Shown one piece after another: positions 15,677-23,682 of a stretch of DNA of 46,859 nucleotides. The position numbers and the translations under genes are program-made. The stretch comes from Actinomycetes bacterium. GTDB taxonomy: Bacteria; Actinomycetota; Actinomycetes; Mycobacteriales; Mycobacteriaceae. Under the pieces are notes generated by a model, which was not told the DNA's origin, ran no database searches, and saw only the letters and a list, made by a program, of their open reading frames with translations. Each line of letters starts with the position of its first letter. The first letter of the stretch is position 1. The stretch spans positions 1 to 46,859 of the forward strand of contig JAEXZY010000117.1 in NCBI GenBank assembly GCA_023404955.1, read 5' to 3'.

Positions 15677-16762
15677 TTGACCATTCGTGTCGCGCAGTGG
15701 GCCACCGGCGCCGTCGGACGCGCAGCTCTCGCCGAACTGATCGAGAACCCCCGTTTCCAGCTGGTCGGCGTCCTCGTCTACGACGCCGCCAAAGCCGGCG
15801 TGGATGCAGCGTCACTGTGCGGACTCGATGGGTCCACCGGGGTGCTGGCCACCACGAACAAGACTGAGATCCTCGCTTCGGCCCCCGACGTGGTCATCCA
15901 CACGGCGAGCAAAGCTCACAGCGTCAACACCAATGCCGACGACATCTGTGAGCTGCTGGCCGCGGGAATCAGCGTCATTACCACGACGTCCTACAACCAT
16001 CTGCCGACCTACGGCTCCGATGTGGCCGCAGCGTTCGAGGCTGCCTGCCGTGCCGGCGGGTCGCGTTTCCATGCCGCCGGCGAGAACCCCGGATTCATGT
16101 TCGAGCGCCTGGTCGCGACACTGACAGGACTGAGCAAGACGATCGAGCGGATCGACCTGTACGAAGCAACCGACGTGTCCGGAGTCGACAGCAGACCCAT
16201 GCTGGTCGATCTGATGGGAATGGGACGCCCGCCGCAGGACGTCACCGTCGACTCGCCCATCATCGGCAAACTCGACATGGCTTACCGCCAGGCACTCAAC
16301 TCCACCGCCGATGTCCTCGGTCTTCGCCTGTCGGCAATCGAGGTGTCGGTCGACGCCACGACCATCGGCTACGACCTCGACGTGCCCGCGGGCCGTATCG
16401 ATGCCGGTACTGTTGTCGGTCAACGGTTTTCGTGGCTCGGCTACTGCGGGAAGAAAGTAACGCTGGCTATCCACGAGGAGTGGGTGCTCACCCGGGATCT
16501 CCCACAGTGGGGCCTGTCCCCGCTCTCGCGCGGACAGAAAGCGCCGTTGATCCGCGCCGTCGTGGAAGGTGTGCCCAGCTTCGAACTGCAGCTCGACGTG
16601 GGTGGTCCCTCGCGCAATGCCGCGGGAGACATCACACTGCCGGGACACGTCATGATCGCCATGAGCGCAGTTCGCGCGATCGCCGACGTGCTGGACTCGC
16701 CGCCGGGAATCGTGATCGCCCCCGTTTTCGGGGCGATCGACCTATCCGACAGCGACGCGTGA
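15677..16762 (+). CDS. DapB-like NAD(P)-dependent oxidoreductase (paralog 3)
   Basis: 361 aa from a TTG start, chosen because CAGGAG is 7-8 nt upstream and the protein then begins exactly at strand 1 (TIRVAQWATGAVGRAAL). The signature VLVYDAAKAGVDAASLCG follows. It is close in length and motif order to the paralogs at 5328 and 13210. It is divergent from the CYP operon, sharing the 15584 site, and its last 21 bp overlap the gene for the binding-protein-fold product on the other strand. Activity unknown. Confidence 0.78.
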   Translation: MTIRVAQWATGAVGRAALAELIENPRFQLVGVLVYDAAKAGVDAASLCGLDGSTGVLATTNKTEILASAPDVVIHTASKAHSVNTNADDICELLAAGISVITTTSYNHLPTYGSDVAAAFEAACRAGGSRFHAAGENPGFMFERLVATLTGLSKTIERIDLYEATDVSGVDSRPMLVDLMGMGRPPQDVTVDSPIIGKLDMAYRQALNSTADVLGLRLSAIEVSVDATTIGYDLDVPAGRIDAGTVVGQRFSWLGYCGKKVTLAIHEEWVLTRDLPQWGLSPLSRGQKAPLIRAVVEGVPSFELQLDVGGPSRNAAGDITLPGHVMIAMSAVRAIADVLDSPPGIVIAPVFGAIDLSDSDA

Positions 16763-17878
16763 CAGGTACTGACTGGGCGCGGCGTGGAAAACGTGGGCGC
16801 TGGCGTCCGGCAGCACCCGCCGCGCGACGAGGTAGTCCACACCCATCCAGCCCTGCCGGATGAACTGACCGAAGCGAATGCACGTGCCCGGTGCGCCGCT
16901 GGCACTGGGCACGAGCTTGACGTCCTCCATCGCGTCCTTGACGCCCGCCCCCGTCAACGGTCGCGCCCCGGCAAGACCCAGAACGATCACCGTCGCCACA
17001 TCACGACACAACCCGGGCATGAAGTAGTTCCGCCGACGGCCGTACCGGGACTCGAAGCGCTCCAAGAAGGCCTGGCCGACGGGATTCCGCTCGTCGTAAC
17101 TGTCCAGACCGATCCACCCGGCGAGCTGACGCAGCCACACGTCGTCGATGTGGGCCATCTCGAAAGCCGTGGTCGTGTATCGCGGCGGATCCCAGCCCTC
17201 GGCGGCCAAGGCGTCGTTGAAACCCCAGAGCCCGTGCCCGAATCCGACGTGTACCACGGCATCTGGCTTCGCAGCACGCAGCGTGCGGACCGCCTCCAGT
17301 TTGTCCGCCTCCACCTGCGGGATCGGCACGGTCGCAGCGACTGTGAGTCCCGCCTCGCTGTAGGCCCGGTCAGCGTGGGCCAGGTATTCCTTGCCGATCA
17401 ACGACCCCTCGTAGGCCACGGCCACCCGGGCGTGGCCATCCCCCCGCATGATGGCCGCGAGCATCCTGCTCTCCTCGGGCATCGACCCGTTGTTGAGCGC
17501 GAAGGTCCACTCCCCCAACGCGCCCTCGGAGCCGGACAGCACGATGTTGGGGACCTGGGCGACGCGGTTGGCGTGAAATGTGAGCGGGACGGCGTTGTCG
17601 GACACGTAAGGGCCGAAGATGACCAGGCACCCCTCGGCCACCAACTCGTCGTAGGCCTTCTCCACCGCGTGGTACGTGCCGTTCGGCAATCCGATGGCGT
17701 TGCGCCGGACCAGCTCGATCGGCCGATCGACCACCCCTGCGGCCAGAGCTTCTTCGAAAACGAGGGTGAGCGCGTCAACGGTGTCGTCGTCGGCATCGGC
17801 GCGCGTCGGATAGTCGTTCAAAAGACCGACTTTGAGTGGAGCCACGGTTCCGTACGCACGCACATCCTCGTCTGCCAT
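16742..17878 (-). CDS. Type 1 periplasmic-binding-protein fold lacking a signal peptide
   Basis: 378 aa, similar to branched-chain amino acid (LivJ) type ABC binding proteins and to AmiC. It begins MADEDVRAYGTVAPLKVGLL and goes directly into strand 1, with no signal peptide or lipobox. The hinge regions FGPYVSDNAVPL and VAYEGSLIGKEYLAHA are typical. The leaderless start is backed by TATGTT 6 nt upstream of ATG 17878. No ABC permease or ATPase lies in the window. A cytosolic binding protein divergent from a TetR gene suggests ligand sensing or buffering, as AmiC does; this is inference. The short N-terminal extension readable to 17911 does not look like a signal peptide. Confidence 0.72.
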   Translation of the reverse strand: MADEDVRAYGTVAPLKVGLLNDYPTRADADDDTVDALTLVFEEALAAGVVDRPIELVRRNAIGLPNGTYHAVEKAYDELVAEGCLVIFGPYVSDNAVPLTFHANRVAQVPNIVLSGSEGALGEWTFALNNGSMPEESRMLAAIMRGDGHARVAVAYEGSLIGKEYLAHADRAYSEAGLTVAATVPIPQVEADKLEAVRTLRAAKPDAVVHVGFGHGLWGFNDALAAEGWDPPRYTTTAFEMAHIDDVWLRQLAGWIGLDSYDERNPVGQAFLERFESRYGRRRNYFMPGLCRDVATVIVLGLAGARPLTGAGVKDAMEDVKLVPSASGAPGTCIRFGQFIRQGWMGVDYLVARRVLPDASAHVFHAAPSQYLSRVAVG

Positions 17879-17883
17879 ATCGC

Positions 17884-17904
17884 CAACATACAAGATGAAT
17901 GTTG
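17884..17904. promoter_or_regulatory. Inverted repeat CAACAT-N9-ATGTTG (putative TetR operator)
   Basis: Perfect 6-bp arms. It covers the minus-strand -10 (TATGTT, 17885-17890) of the binding-protein gene and abuts the plus-strand -10 (TAGCAT, 17906-17911) of the TetR gene, which starts 6 nt later at 17918. This is the classic layout for autoregulated divergent control. It matches the site at 15584. Confidence 0.6.
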
Positions 17905-17917
17905 CTAGCATGAGCGC

Positions 17918-18544
17918 ATGGCTCGACGAGGCGGCACCGAGGACGACCGACGGGCCAGGGGCGACGAGACCCGCCGCGCGCTGATCGACGCGGGCCGGCG
18001 CCTGTTCGTCGACAAGGGTTTCTTCAACACGAGCATCGGTCACCTCGTCGACGCGTCCGGCGTCGGTACGCGTGGTGCGTTCTACCACCATTTCGCCGAC
18101 AAAGCCGAGTTGTTCAACGCGGTGTTCGAAGAGGTCGAGCGCGATCTGACCACGCGAGCGATCGCGACTCCGCCGCGCGGCGCGGACCCATGGGAACAGC
18201 TGACCCGCGGCTTGCATGAGTTCGTCGAGGCAGCACTCGAACCCGAGGTCCAGCGCGTCATGCTCATCGACGGCCCCGTCGTCCTGGGCTGGGAGAAGCA
18301 ACGTCGCATCCAGCGCGGCGACAGCATCGCCATGATCGAGGAGGTCATCAGCGAGGCCATCGCCGCCGGCGTCATCGACGACCAACCTGTTGCCGAACTG
18401 GCGCAGATCCTGGTTGCCTCTGCCGAAGAGGCGGCCCTCATGGTGGCCCATTCCGACGCACCCGCCACGACGCGTAGAACCGCAGCGGCCGTCTTGGACC
18501 GCATCCTCGCCAGTTTCGCCACGCACGATCCAGACGCGCGATAA
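17918..18544 (+). CDS. TetR family transcriptional regulator
   Basis: 208 aa. HTH region: ALIDAGRRLFVDKGFFNTSI, then LVDASGVGTRGAFYHHFADK, a textbook TetR N-terminus. The C-terminal half is of the group with LMVAHSDAP. ATG is placed 6 nt after TAGCAT, implying a leaderless mRNA. It is divergent from the binding-protein gene with the CAACAT palindrome between them. Because the same sequence sits at the P450/DapB promoter, I infer that this TetR controls both. Confidence 0.85.
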   Translation: MARRGGTEDDRRARGDETRRALIDAGRRLFVDKGFFNTSIGHLVDASGVGTRGAFYHHFADKAELFNAVFEEVERDLTTRAIATPPRGADPWEQLTRGLHEFVEAALEPEVQRVMLIDGPVVLGWEKQRRIQRGDSIAMIEEVISEAIAAGVIDDQPVAELAQILVASAEEAALMVAHSDAPATTRRTAAAVLDRILASFATHDPDAR

Positions 18545-18639
18545 CCGCGGCACACCGATTGATAATTGTCGTTTACACAAGTGGAAAGAGCGCCTCTCAT
18601 TCGATGATATGGTCGCTCTCGATTCGTCGAAGGAGACGT

Positions 18640-18717
18640 ATGCAGCCCAAGGATCTCTTCATCGTGCGCCACGACTGCCGCACCGGGACGGCACCCGAGG
18701 TGACGTGCAATGCCTGA
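18640..18717 (+). CDS. 25-aa ORF coupled to SDR gene (small protein or leader peptide)
   Basis: Reads MQPKDLFIVRHDC followed by RTGTAPEVTCNA, with two cysteines nine residues apart. It has one of the best ribosome sites in the window (GAAGGAG, 5 nt spacing) and a TATGGT box some 30 nt upstream. Its last 8 bases overlap the ATG of the SDR (ATGCCTGA), so translation of the SDR probably depends on it. I do not recognise it. Its position mirrors the BFD ferredoxin ahead of the SDR paralog at 7369, but it is too short to be a ferredoxin. Confidence 0.5.
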   Translation: MQPKDLFIVRHDCRTGTAPEVTCNA

Positions 18718-19498
18718 GACACCCGCGTTGCGAGTGGCCGTCGTCGGAGCGTCGGCAGGGCTGGGGCGCTGCATCGGCACCGGGCTGGCCAAGAAGGGCG
18801 CACGCGTGGCCATGATCGCGCGCCGGCGCGACCGTCTGGCCGAAGCGGCGCGCGAAGCAGGCAACGGCGCGGTGGCCATCACCTGCGATGTGACCGACGG
18901 TGACGCATGCCAGCATGCGATCACGCAGGCGGCCGCGGACCTGGACGGACTCGATGCCCTCGTGTACACCACGGGGATCGGAGTGCTCTCGCCCCTCGTG
19001 GACGTCACACCCGAGCAGTGGGCGCAGATGTTCGCGACCAACGTCACGGGCGCCTCGTTGGTGACCGCGGCCGCGGCGCCGCATCTGGCACGGTCGCAGG
19101 GATCGGCGATCTACCTGTCCTCACTGAGCGCGTCGTACACGACGCCGTGGCCACTGCTCGGCGCCTACGCCGTGACCAAGTCGGCGCTGGACAAACTCGT
19201 CGAAGCGTGGCGGGTGGAGCACCCCAACATCGGGTTCACCCGCCTTGCCGTCGGCGACAGCCTGGGCGGGGTGGGCGACGCGCAAACCGAGTTCAACAAG
19301 GGCTGGGATCCCGATGCCCTCGAAACTGCGATCCGGATGTGGATGGAGAACAAGTACATGCAGGGCGGACTGGTCGACGCCGACCATCTGACCGATGTCG
19401 TGGATTCCGTGATCCGTTGCGGCAAGAGCAGTTTCATTCCCTTTCTCACGCTTGCGCCGCGGGCGTCCGATTCGGTCAAGGAGCTCCGCAAATGGTGA
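18710..19498 (+). CDS. SDR family oxidoreductase (paralog of the SDR at 7369)
   Basis: 262 aa. Cofactor loop GASAGLG, MIARRRDRL after strand 2 (NADP-type arginines), Ser in YLSSLSAS, then YAVTK. It shares with the 7369 SDR the ARR-D-L segment, the SALDKLVEAWRVEHPNIGFT-type helix (compare ALDEILRSWRAEHPELATI) and the lack of a C-terminal DGG. Its own ribosome site is weak; it is coupled to the 25-aa ORF. Its stop overlaps the aldehyde dehydrogenase start. It would produce or consume the aldehyde/ketone of the next two enzymes. Confidence 0.8.
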   Translation: MPETPALRVAVVGASAGLGRCIGTGLAKKGARVAMIARRRDRLAEAAREAGNGAVAITCDVTDGDACQHAITQAAADLDGLDALVYTTGIGVLSPLVDVTPEQWAQMFATNVTGASLVTAAAAPHLARSQGSAIYLSSLSASYTTPWPLLGAYAVTKSALDKLVEAWRVEHPNIGFTRLAVGDSLGGVGDAQTEFNKGWDPDALETAIRMWMENKYMQGGLVDADHLTDVVDSVIRCGKSSFIPFLTLAPRASDSVKELRKW

Positions 19499-20967
19499 AC
19501 CACGAAAGTCGCATGCTCATCGACGGCAAGCTCGTCGAATCGGAGTCCGGGCACACGTTCGACAACGTCAACCCCGCGACCGAGGAGGTGCTGGGCAGCA
19601 CCACAGACGCCACCAGGGCTGACATGGAGCGCGCGGTGGCGGCAGCGCGCCGCGCCTTCGACCAGACCGACTGGTCCCGCAACACGGAGCTGCGGGAAAC
19701 CGGACTCAGGCAGCTTCAGGCAGCTCTGGAGGCCGAGCGGGAAGACCTGCGCAGCGAGCTGGTCGCAGAGGTGGGATGTCCCGTGCTGAGCACCTACGGG
19801 CCGCAGCTCGACGTGCCGCTCACCGAAGCGCTGACCTGGCCCGCCGACATGATCTCCCAGTTCCCCTGGAAGAGAACCCTGCCGGACAAGGACGCGTTCG
19901 GCATGGGGACGCCGGCGGCACGCGAAGTCTGGAAGGAACCGATGGGCGTCGTCGGCGTCATCGCGCCGTGGAACTTCCCGTTCGAGATCATCCTGAACAA
20001 GATCGGTCCCATCCTGGCCATGGGCAACACCTGCGTGCTCAAGCCCGCACCCGACACCCCCTGGAACGCAACGCGAATCGGCCGCATCATCGCCGAGCAG
20101 ACCGACATTCCGCCCGGCGTCATCAACATCGTGCCGTCTTCCGACCATCTCGTCGGTGAAGTGCTGTCCACCTCGCCGCTGGTCGACATGGTCGCCTTCA
20201 CCGGGTCCACCGCCACGGGCCGCAGGGTCATGCAGGCCGCGGCCGAGACGGTCAAACCCACATTTCTCGAGCTCGGCGGCAAATCCGTCTACTTGGTTTT
20301 GGAAGACGAGGGCGACCTGAAAGAGTCCATCGCCGGCAGCGCCTTCATCTCGATGCACGCCGGGCAGGGCTGCGCGATGCCGACACGGTTGCTGGTGCCC
20401 CGCTCCCGCTACGAGGAAGCCGTGGAGATCGTGTCAGCCGCCATGCGCAAGAACAAGTACGGCGACCCCACCGACGCGTCCGTGCTCCAGGGACCGCAGA
20501 TCTCCAAGCGACAGCAGGAACGCGTGCTCGGCTACATCGAAAAGGGCAAGCAGGAGGGTGCCCGGTTGGTGATGGGCGGCAAGGTGCCCGCCGACATGCC
20601 CAAGGGTTTCTTCGTCGAACCCACCGTGTTCGCCGATGTCGACAATCGCATGACCATCGCCCAGGAGGAGATTTTCGGCCCCGTGCTCTCGGTCATCGCG
20701 TTCGAGGATGACGACGACGCCGTGCGCATCGCCAACGACTCGATCTACGGGCTCTCGGGGGTCGTGTTCGCCAACGATCTGGAGCGCGCCAAGGGTGTGG
20801 CGAGCCGAATCCGTACCGGAACTCTGGGCATCAACGGCGGCCTCTGGTACGGCGCGGACGCACCGTTCGGCGGTTACAAGCAATCCGGCATCGGGCGACA
20901 GTGTGGCCTGGAAGGGCTGGAGATCTTCACCGAGACCAAGACCGTCGGCTGGCCGGCGAACACGTAG
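19492..20967 (+). CDS. Aldehyde dehydrogenase (NAD(P)+)
   Basis: 491 aa, standard ALDH length. Active-site residues are present: Asn161 (PWNF), Glu260 (LELGGKS) and catalytic Cys294 (GQGCAMPTR); TGSTATGR forms the cofactor turn and EEIFGPVL is intact. The ATG overlaps the SDR stop by 7 bp and follows AAGGAG. It oxidises an aldehyde to the acid, most likely the product of the adjacent alcohol dehydrogenase at 20980. The family is certain; the substrate is not. Confidence 0.92.
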   Translation: MVNHESRMLIDGKLVESESGHTFDNVNPATEEVLGSTTDATRADMERAVAAARRAFDQTDWSRNTELRETGLRQLQAALEAEREDLRSELVAEVGCPVLSTYGPQLDVPLTEALTWPADMISQFPWKRTLPDKDAFGMGTPAAREVWKEPMGVVGVIAPWNFPFEIILNKIGPILAMGNTCVLKPAPDTPWNATRIGRIIAEQTDIPPGVINIVPSSDHLVGEVLSTSPLVDMVAFTGSTATGRRVMQAAAETVKPTFLELGGKSVYLVLEDEGDLKESIAGSAFISMHAGQGCAMPTRLLVPRSRYEEAVEIVSAAMRKNKYGDPTDASVLQGPQISKRQQERVLGYIEKGKQEGARLVMGGKVPADMPKGFFVEPTVFADVDNRMTIAQEEIFGPVLSVIAFEDDDDAVRIANDSIYGLSGVVFANDLERAKGVASRIRTGTLGINGGLWYGADAPFGGYKQSGIGRQCGLEGLEIFTETKTVGWPANT

Positions 20968-20979
20968 GAGGACCGAACG

Positions 20980-22143
20980 GTGAAATCACGGGCAGCGGTA
21001 TTGCGCGGAGTCGGCGTCGACTGGGAGGTCACCGACATCGAGCTCGACCCGCCACGGGCGGGCGAGGTGCTGGTCAAGATGGCGTTCGCCGGCATCTGCC
21101 ACTCCGATGAACACTTCTACACCGGCGACAGTGTGCCGAGCAAAGACATGGAGGACCTGATGCGCGCCTCGGGCGTGCGGGTGCCCGAATGGTTTCCCAT
21201 GCTCGGCGGACACGAAGGGTCCGGAGTCGTCGAAGAGGTCGGGCCCGGCGTCACATCACTGAAACCCGGTGACCACGTGGCGGTTTCGTTCTTCCCCGCG
21301 TGCGGGAGCTGCCGGTGGTGCGTGACGGGGCACACCTACCTGTGCGATGTCGGAGCCGACATCTACAGCAAGGACATGACCACGGACGGGACCCGCCGGC
21401 GCCACCTAGGGGACGAAGACTTGATGGCGATGATGCAGGTCGGGACTTTCTCCGAGTATGTCGTCGCGTCCGAGCGCTCATTGGTTCGGATCAACGACTG
21501 GATCTCGCTCGAGGCCGCGTCTCTGGTGTCCTGCGGGGTGACCACGGGGTTCGGGTCCGGGTCCGTCGCAGCAGGGACGGAGGTCGGCGACACCGTCGTC
21601 GTGATCGGCGTCGGCGGCATCGGCATGAACGCCGTGCAAGGAGCCAAAGCTGCCGGCGCGAAACACATCATCGCCGTCGACCCCAACGAGTTCAAGCGCC
21701 AGATCGCCCCGAGCTTCGGCGCCACGCACACGAGCAGTGACGCCGGGGCAGCCGTGGAATTGGTGAAAGATCTCACCTGGGGAGTGATGGCCGACCGCGT
21801 CGTCCTGACGCCGGGGGTCCTGCCGCCGGACCTCGTACTGGTCGCCATGATGCTGCTGCGTAAAGGGGGCACCTGCGTGGTGACGAGCATGGCCAAGGTG
21901 AGCGACATGATGGTGCCCTTGATCCTGCCGGACATGGTGAGCTCCTGTAAGACCCTCAAGGGCGTTCTCTACGGCGAGATGAACCCGCGCGAGGCCATGC
22001 CCAGGCTGTTGTCGATGTACGAGGCCGGAACGCTTCGGCTCGACGAGCTCATCACCCAGCGGTACAAGCTCGATGACATCAACGAGGCGATGCGAGACCT
22101 GCGGGCCGGACGGAACATCCGCGGTGTGATCGCGTTCCCGTGA
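20980..22143 (+). CDS. NDMA-dependent (mycofactocin-type) zinc alcohol dehydrogenase
   Basis: 387 aa from GTG with AGGAGGA upstream. Catalytic zinc ligands are Cys40, His78/Glu79 (GGHEG) and Cys185. The structural zinc site is C108, C111, C114 and C122. The Rossmann motif is GVGGIG. The N-terminus MKSRAAVLRGVGVDWEV and overall layout match the actinobacterial NDMA-dependent class III ADH family, a nicotinoprotein thought to reoxidise bound NADH through mycofactocin. An insertion (SVPSKDMEDLMRASGVRVPE) lies before GGHEG. It probably supplies the aldehyde to the ALDH just upstream. Confidence 0.85.
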   Translation: MKSRAAVLRGVGVDWEVTDIELDPPRAGEVLVKMAFAGICHSDEHFYTGDSVPSKDMEDLMRASGVRVPEWFPMLGGHEGSGVVEEVGPGVTSLKPGDHVAVSFFPACGSCRWCVTGHTYLCDVGADIYSKDMTTDGTRRRHLGDEDLMAMMQVGTFSEYVVASERSLVRINDWISLEAASLVSCGVTTGFGSGSVAAGTEVGDTVVVIGVGGIGMNAVQGAKAAGAKHIIAVDPNEFKRQIAPSFGATHTSSDAGAAVELVKDLTWGVMADRVVLTPGVLPPDLVLVAMMLLRKGGTCVVTSMAKVSDMMVPLILPDMVSSCKTLKGVLYGEMNPREAMPRLLSMYEAGTLRLDELITQRYKLDDINEAMRDLRAGRNIRGVIAFP

Positions 22144-22263
22144 CGATGTCGGACGAGGGCCCAGACTCCCGTTTTCGTCAACGTGCGTTCTTCACCCGGC
22201 TAGCCTGATGCTCACCTGCCCGTCGCCGCCCCGGTGGCGACGGACGACCGACGGGAGTTCACG

Positions 22264-23673
22264 GTGATCCGACTCAGCGGTTGGGACGCGTCGATGCTGT
22301 ACACCGAGACCCCCACCGTGCACATGCACACGCTCAAGGTCGCGATCATCGACCTCGAGGATGCCGATCAGCACTACGGCATCGAGGAATTCCGGCACGT
22401 CATCGCCGACCGGCTGTACCGTCTCGAGCCCTTTCGGTACTCGCTGGTGGACATGCCCATGGGTTTCCACCACCCGATGTGGCGAGAGAACGCCGAACTC
22501 GACCTCGAGTACCACATCCGTCTCGCCCACGCCGCCGAACCTGGTGGCCGTCGGCAGCTCGACGACGTGATCGGTGACATCGCCTCCACACCCCTGGACC
22601 GGACGAAACCGCTGTGGGAGCTGTACCTGGTGCTCGGACTGCAGGACAACCGAGCGGCAGTCGTCTGCAAGATCCACCATGCGCTCGCCGACGGTGTCGC
22701 TGCAGCGAACCTGATGGCCAAGGGTATGGATCTCGACGGCGGCGACGTCGGCCCGGACATCCAGGCTGAACCCATGCCCAGCACACCGCAGCTCTGGCGG
22801 GCCGCCATGGAAGACCATCTGCGGCAGATGAAGCGGTTGCCGTCGGTGATGGGATACACGCTCGGGACACGCACGCGTGTCCGTGAGCACAACCGTTCGC
22901 TGTCGAAAGATCTGATGTGGCCGTTCACGCCACCGGCAACGTTCATCAATCACGGACTGGACGCGCGACGCCGGTTCGCCTCGGCGAGCCTGTCTCTGGA
23001 CGACGTCAAAGCCACCGCCAAAGCCTTGGAGGTGACGATCAACGACATGGTGCTGGCTCTGTCGGCAGGTGGTCTGCGTAGGCTGCGGCTGCAGTACGAC
23101 GGCCGCGCCGACGAACGGCTGCTTGCGTCGGTACCCGTCAGTTTCGACAACTCCCCGGATCGATTGAGCGGCAACCGCTTCAGCGGAATGCTGGTGCCGT
23201 TGGCCAGCGATCTGGAAGATCCGCTCGAGCGTGTCCGAGCCGCCCGACACGCCGCACAGACGGCCAAGGAGAATCACCGTCTCCTCGGGCCGGAACTGAT
23301 CACCCGCTGGTCGGACTACATGCCGCCTGCGCCGACCGCGGCCGCATTCCGTTGGTTGTCCCGACGCGACGCCCGCAACAAGATCTTCACGCTGCCGGTC
23401 TCGAATGTCCGGGGCCCGCGAGTTCGCGGACGTGTCAACGGTTTTGTCATCTCCGAGATCTACTCGGTGGGGCCGCTCACCGCCGGCAGTGGCCTCAACA
23501 TCACCGTCTGGAGCTACGCCGACCAACTCAGCATCTCGGTCCTCGCCGACGGGCGCACGGCGGCAGACCCCCACGAACTGACCGACGCCATGATCGCCGA
23601 TTTCCGTGACATCCGTGACGCCGCCGGCCTTGACGATGCGTTACGGACACCCGAGGGCGTCATGGCGCCCTGA
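22264..23673 (+). CDS. Wax ester synthase / diacylglycerol acyltransferase (WS/DGAT)
   Basis: 469 aa. The N-terminal condensation-like domain carries HHALADG (138-144), the catalytic HHxxxDG. Other landmarks are ETPTVHMHTL near the N-terminus, PLDRTKPLWEL, NDMVLALSAGGLR and the C-terminal TLPVSNVRGP. It esterifies acyl-CoA with long-chain alcohols or diacylglycerol, at the membrane or lipid-droplet surface. GTG 22264 is chosen because VIRLSGWDA is the usual N-terminus and GGGAG precedes it; GTG 22234 would add 10 residues. Transcribed alone, convergent with the acyltransferase. Confidence 0.9.
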   Translation: MIRLSGWDASMLYTETPTVHMHTLKVAIIDLEDADQHYGIEEFRHVIADRLYRLEPFRYSLVDMPMGFHHPMWRENAELDLEYHIRLAHAAEPGGRRQLDDVIGDIASTPLDRTKPLWELYLVLGLQDNRAAVVCKIHHALADGVAAANLMAKGMDLDGGDVGPDIQAEPMPSTPQLWRAAMEDHLRQMKRLPSVMGYTLGTRTRVREHNRSLSKDLMWPFTPPATFINHGLDARRRFASASLSLDDVKATAKALEVTINDMVLALSAGGLRRLRLQYDGRADERLLASVPVSFDNSPDRLSGNRFSGMLVPLASDLEDPLERVRAARHAAQTAKENHRLLGPELITRWSDYMPPAPTAAAFRWLSRRDARNKIFTLPVSNVRGPRVRGRVNGFVISEIYSVGPLTAGSGLNITVWSYADQLSISVLADGRTAADPHELTDAMIADFRDIRDAAGLDDALRTPEGVMAP

Positions 23674-23680
23674 CGGCGCC
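23664..23680. terminator. Possible bidirectional hairpin between convergent genes
   Basis: GGCGCC-CTGAC-GGCGCC can fold to a 6-bp GC stem in the short space between the WS/DGAT and acyltransferase stops. There is no U-tract, so it is weak evidence for a terminator. Confidence 0.25.
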
Positions 23681-23682
23681 TG

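Noticed and set aside
17878..17911. Signal peptide for the binding protein from an upstream ATG
   Set aside because: The added MLATFILYVGD segment has no basic n-region or cleavage site and overlaps the promoter elements.
16742..18580. 612-aa minus-strand frame extending the binding protein through the TetR gene
   Set aside because: The extra N-terminal 230 residues are antisense to a clear TetR gene and not conserved-looking.
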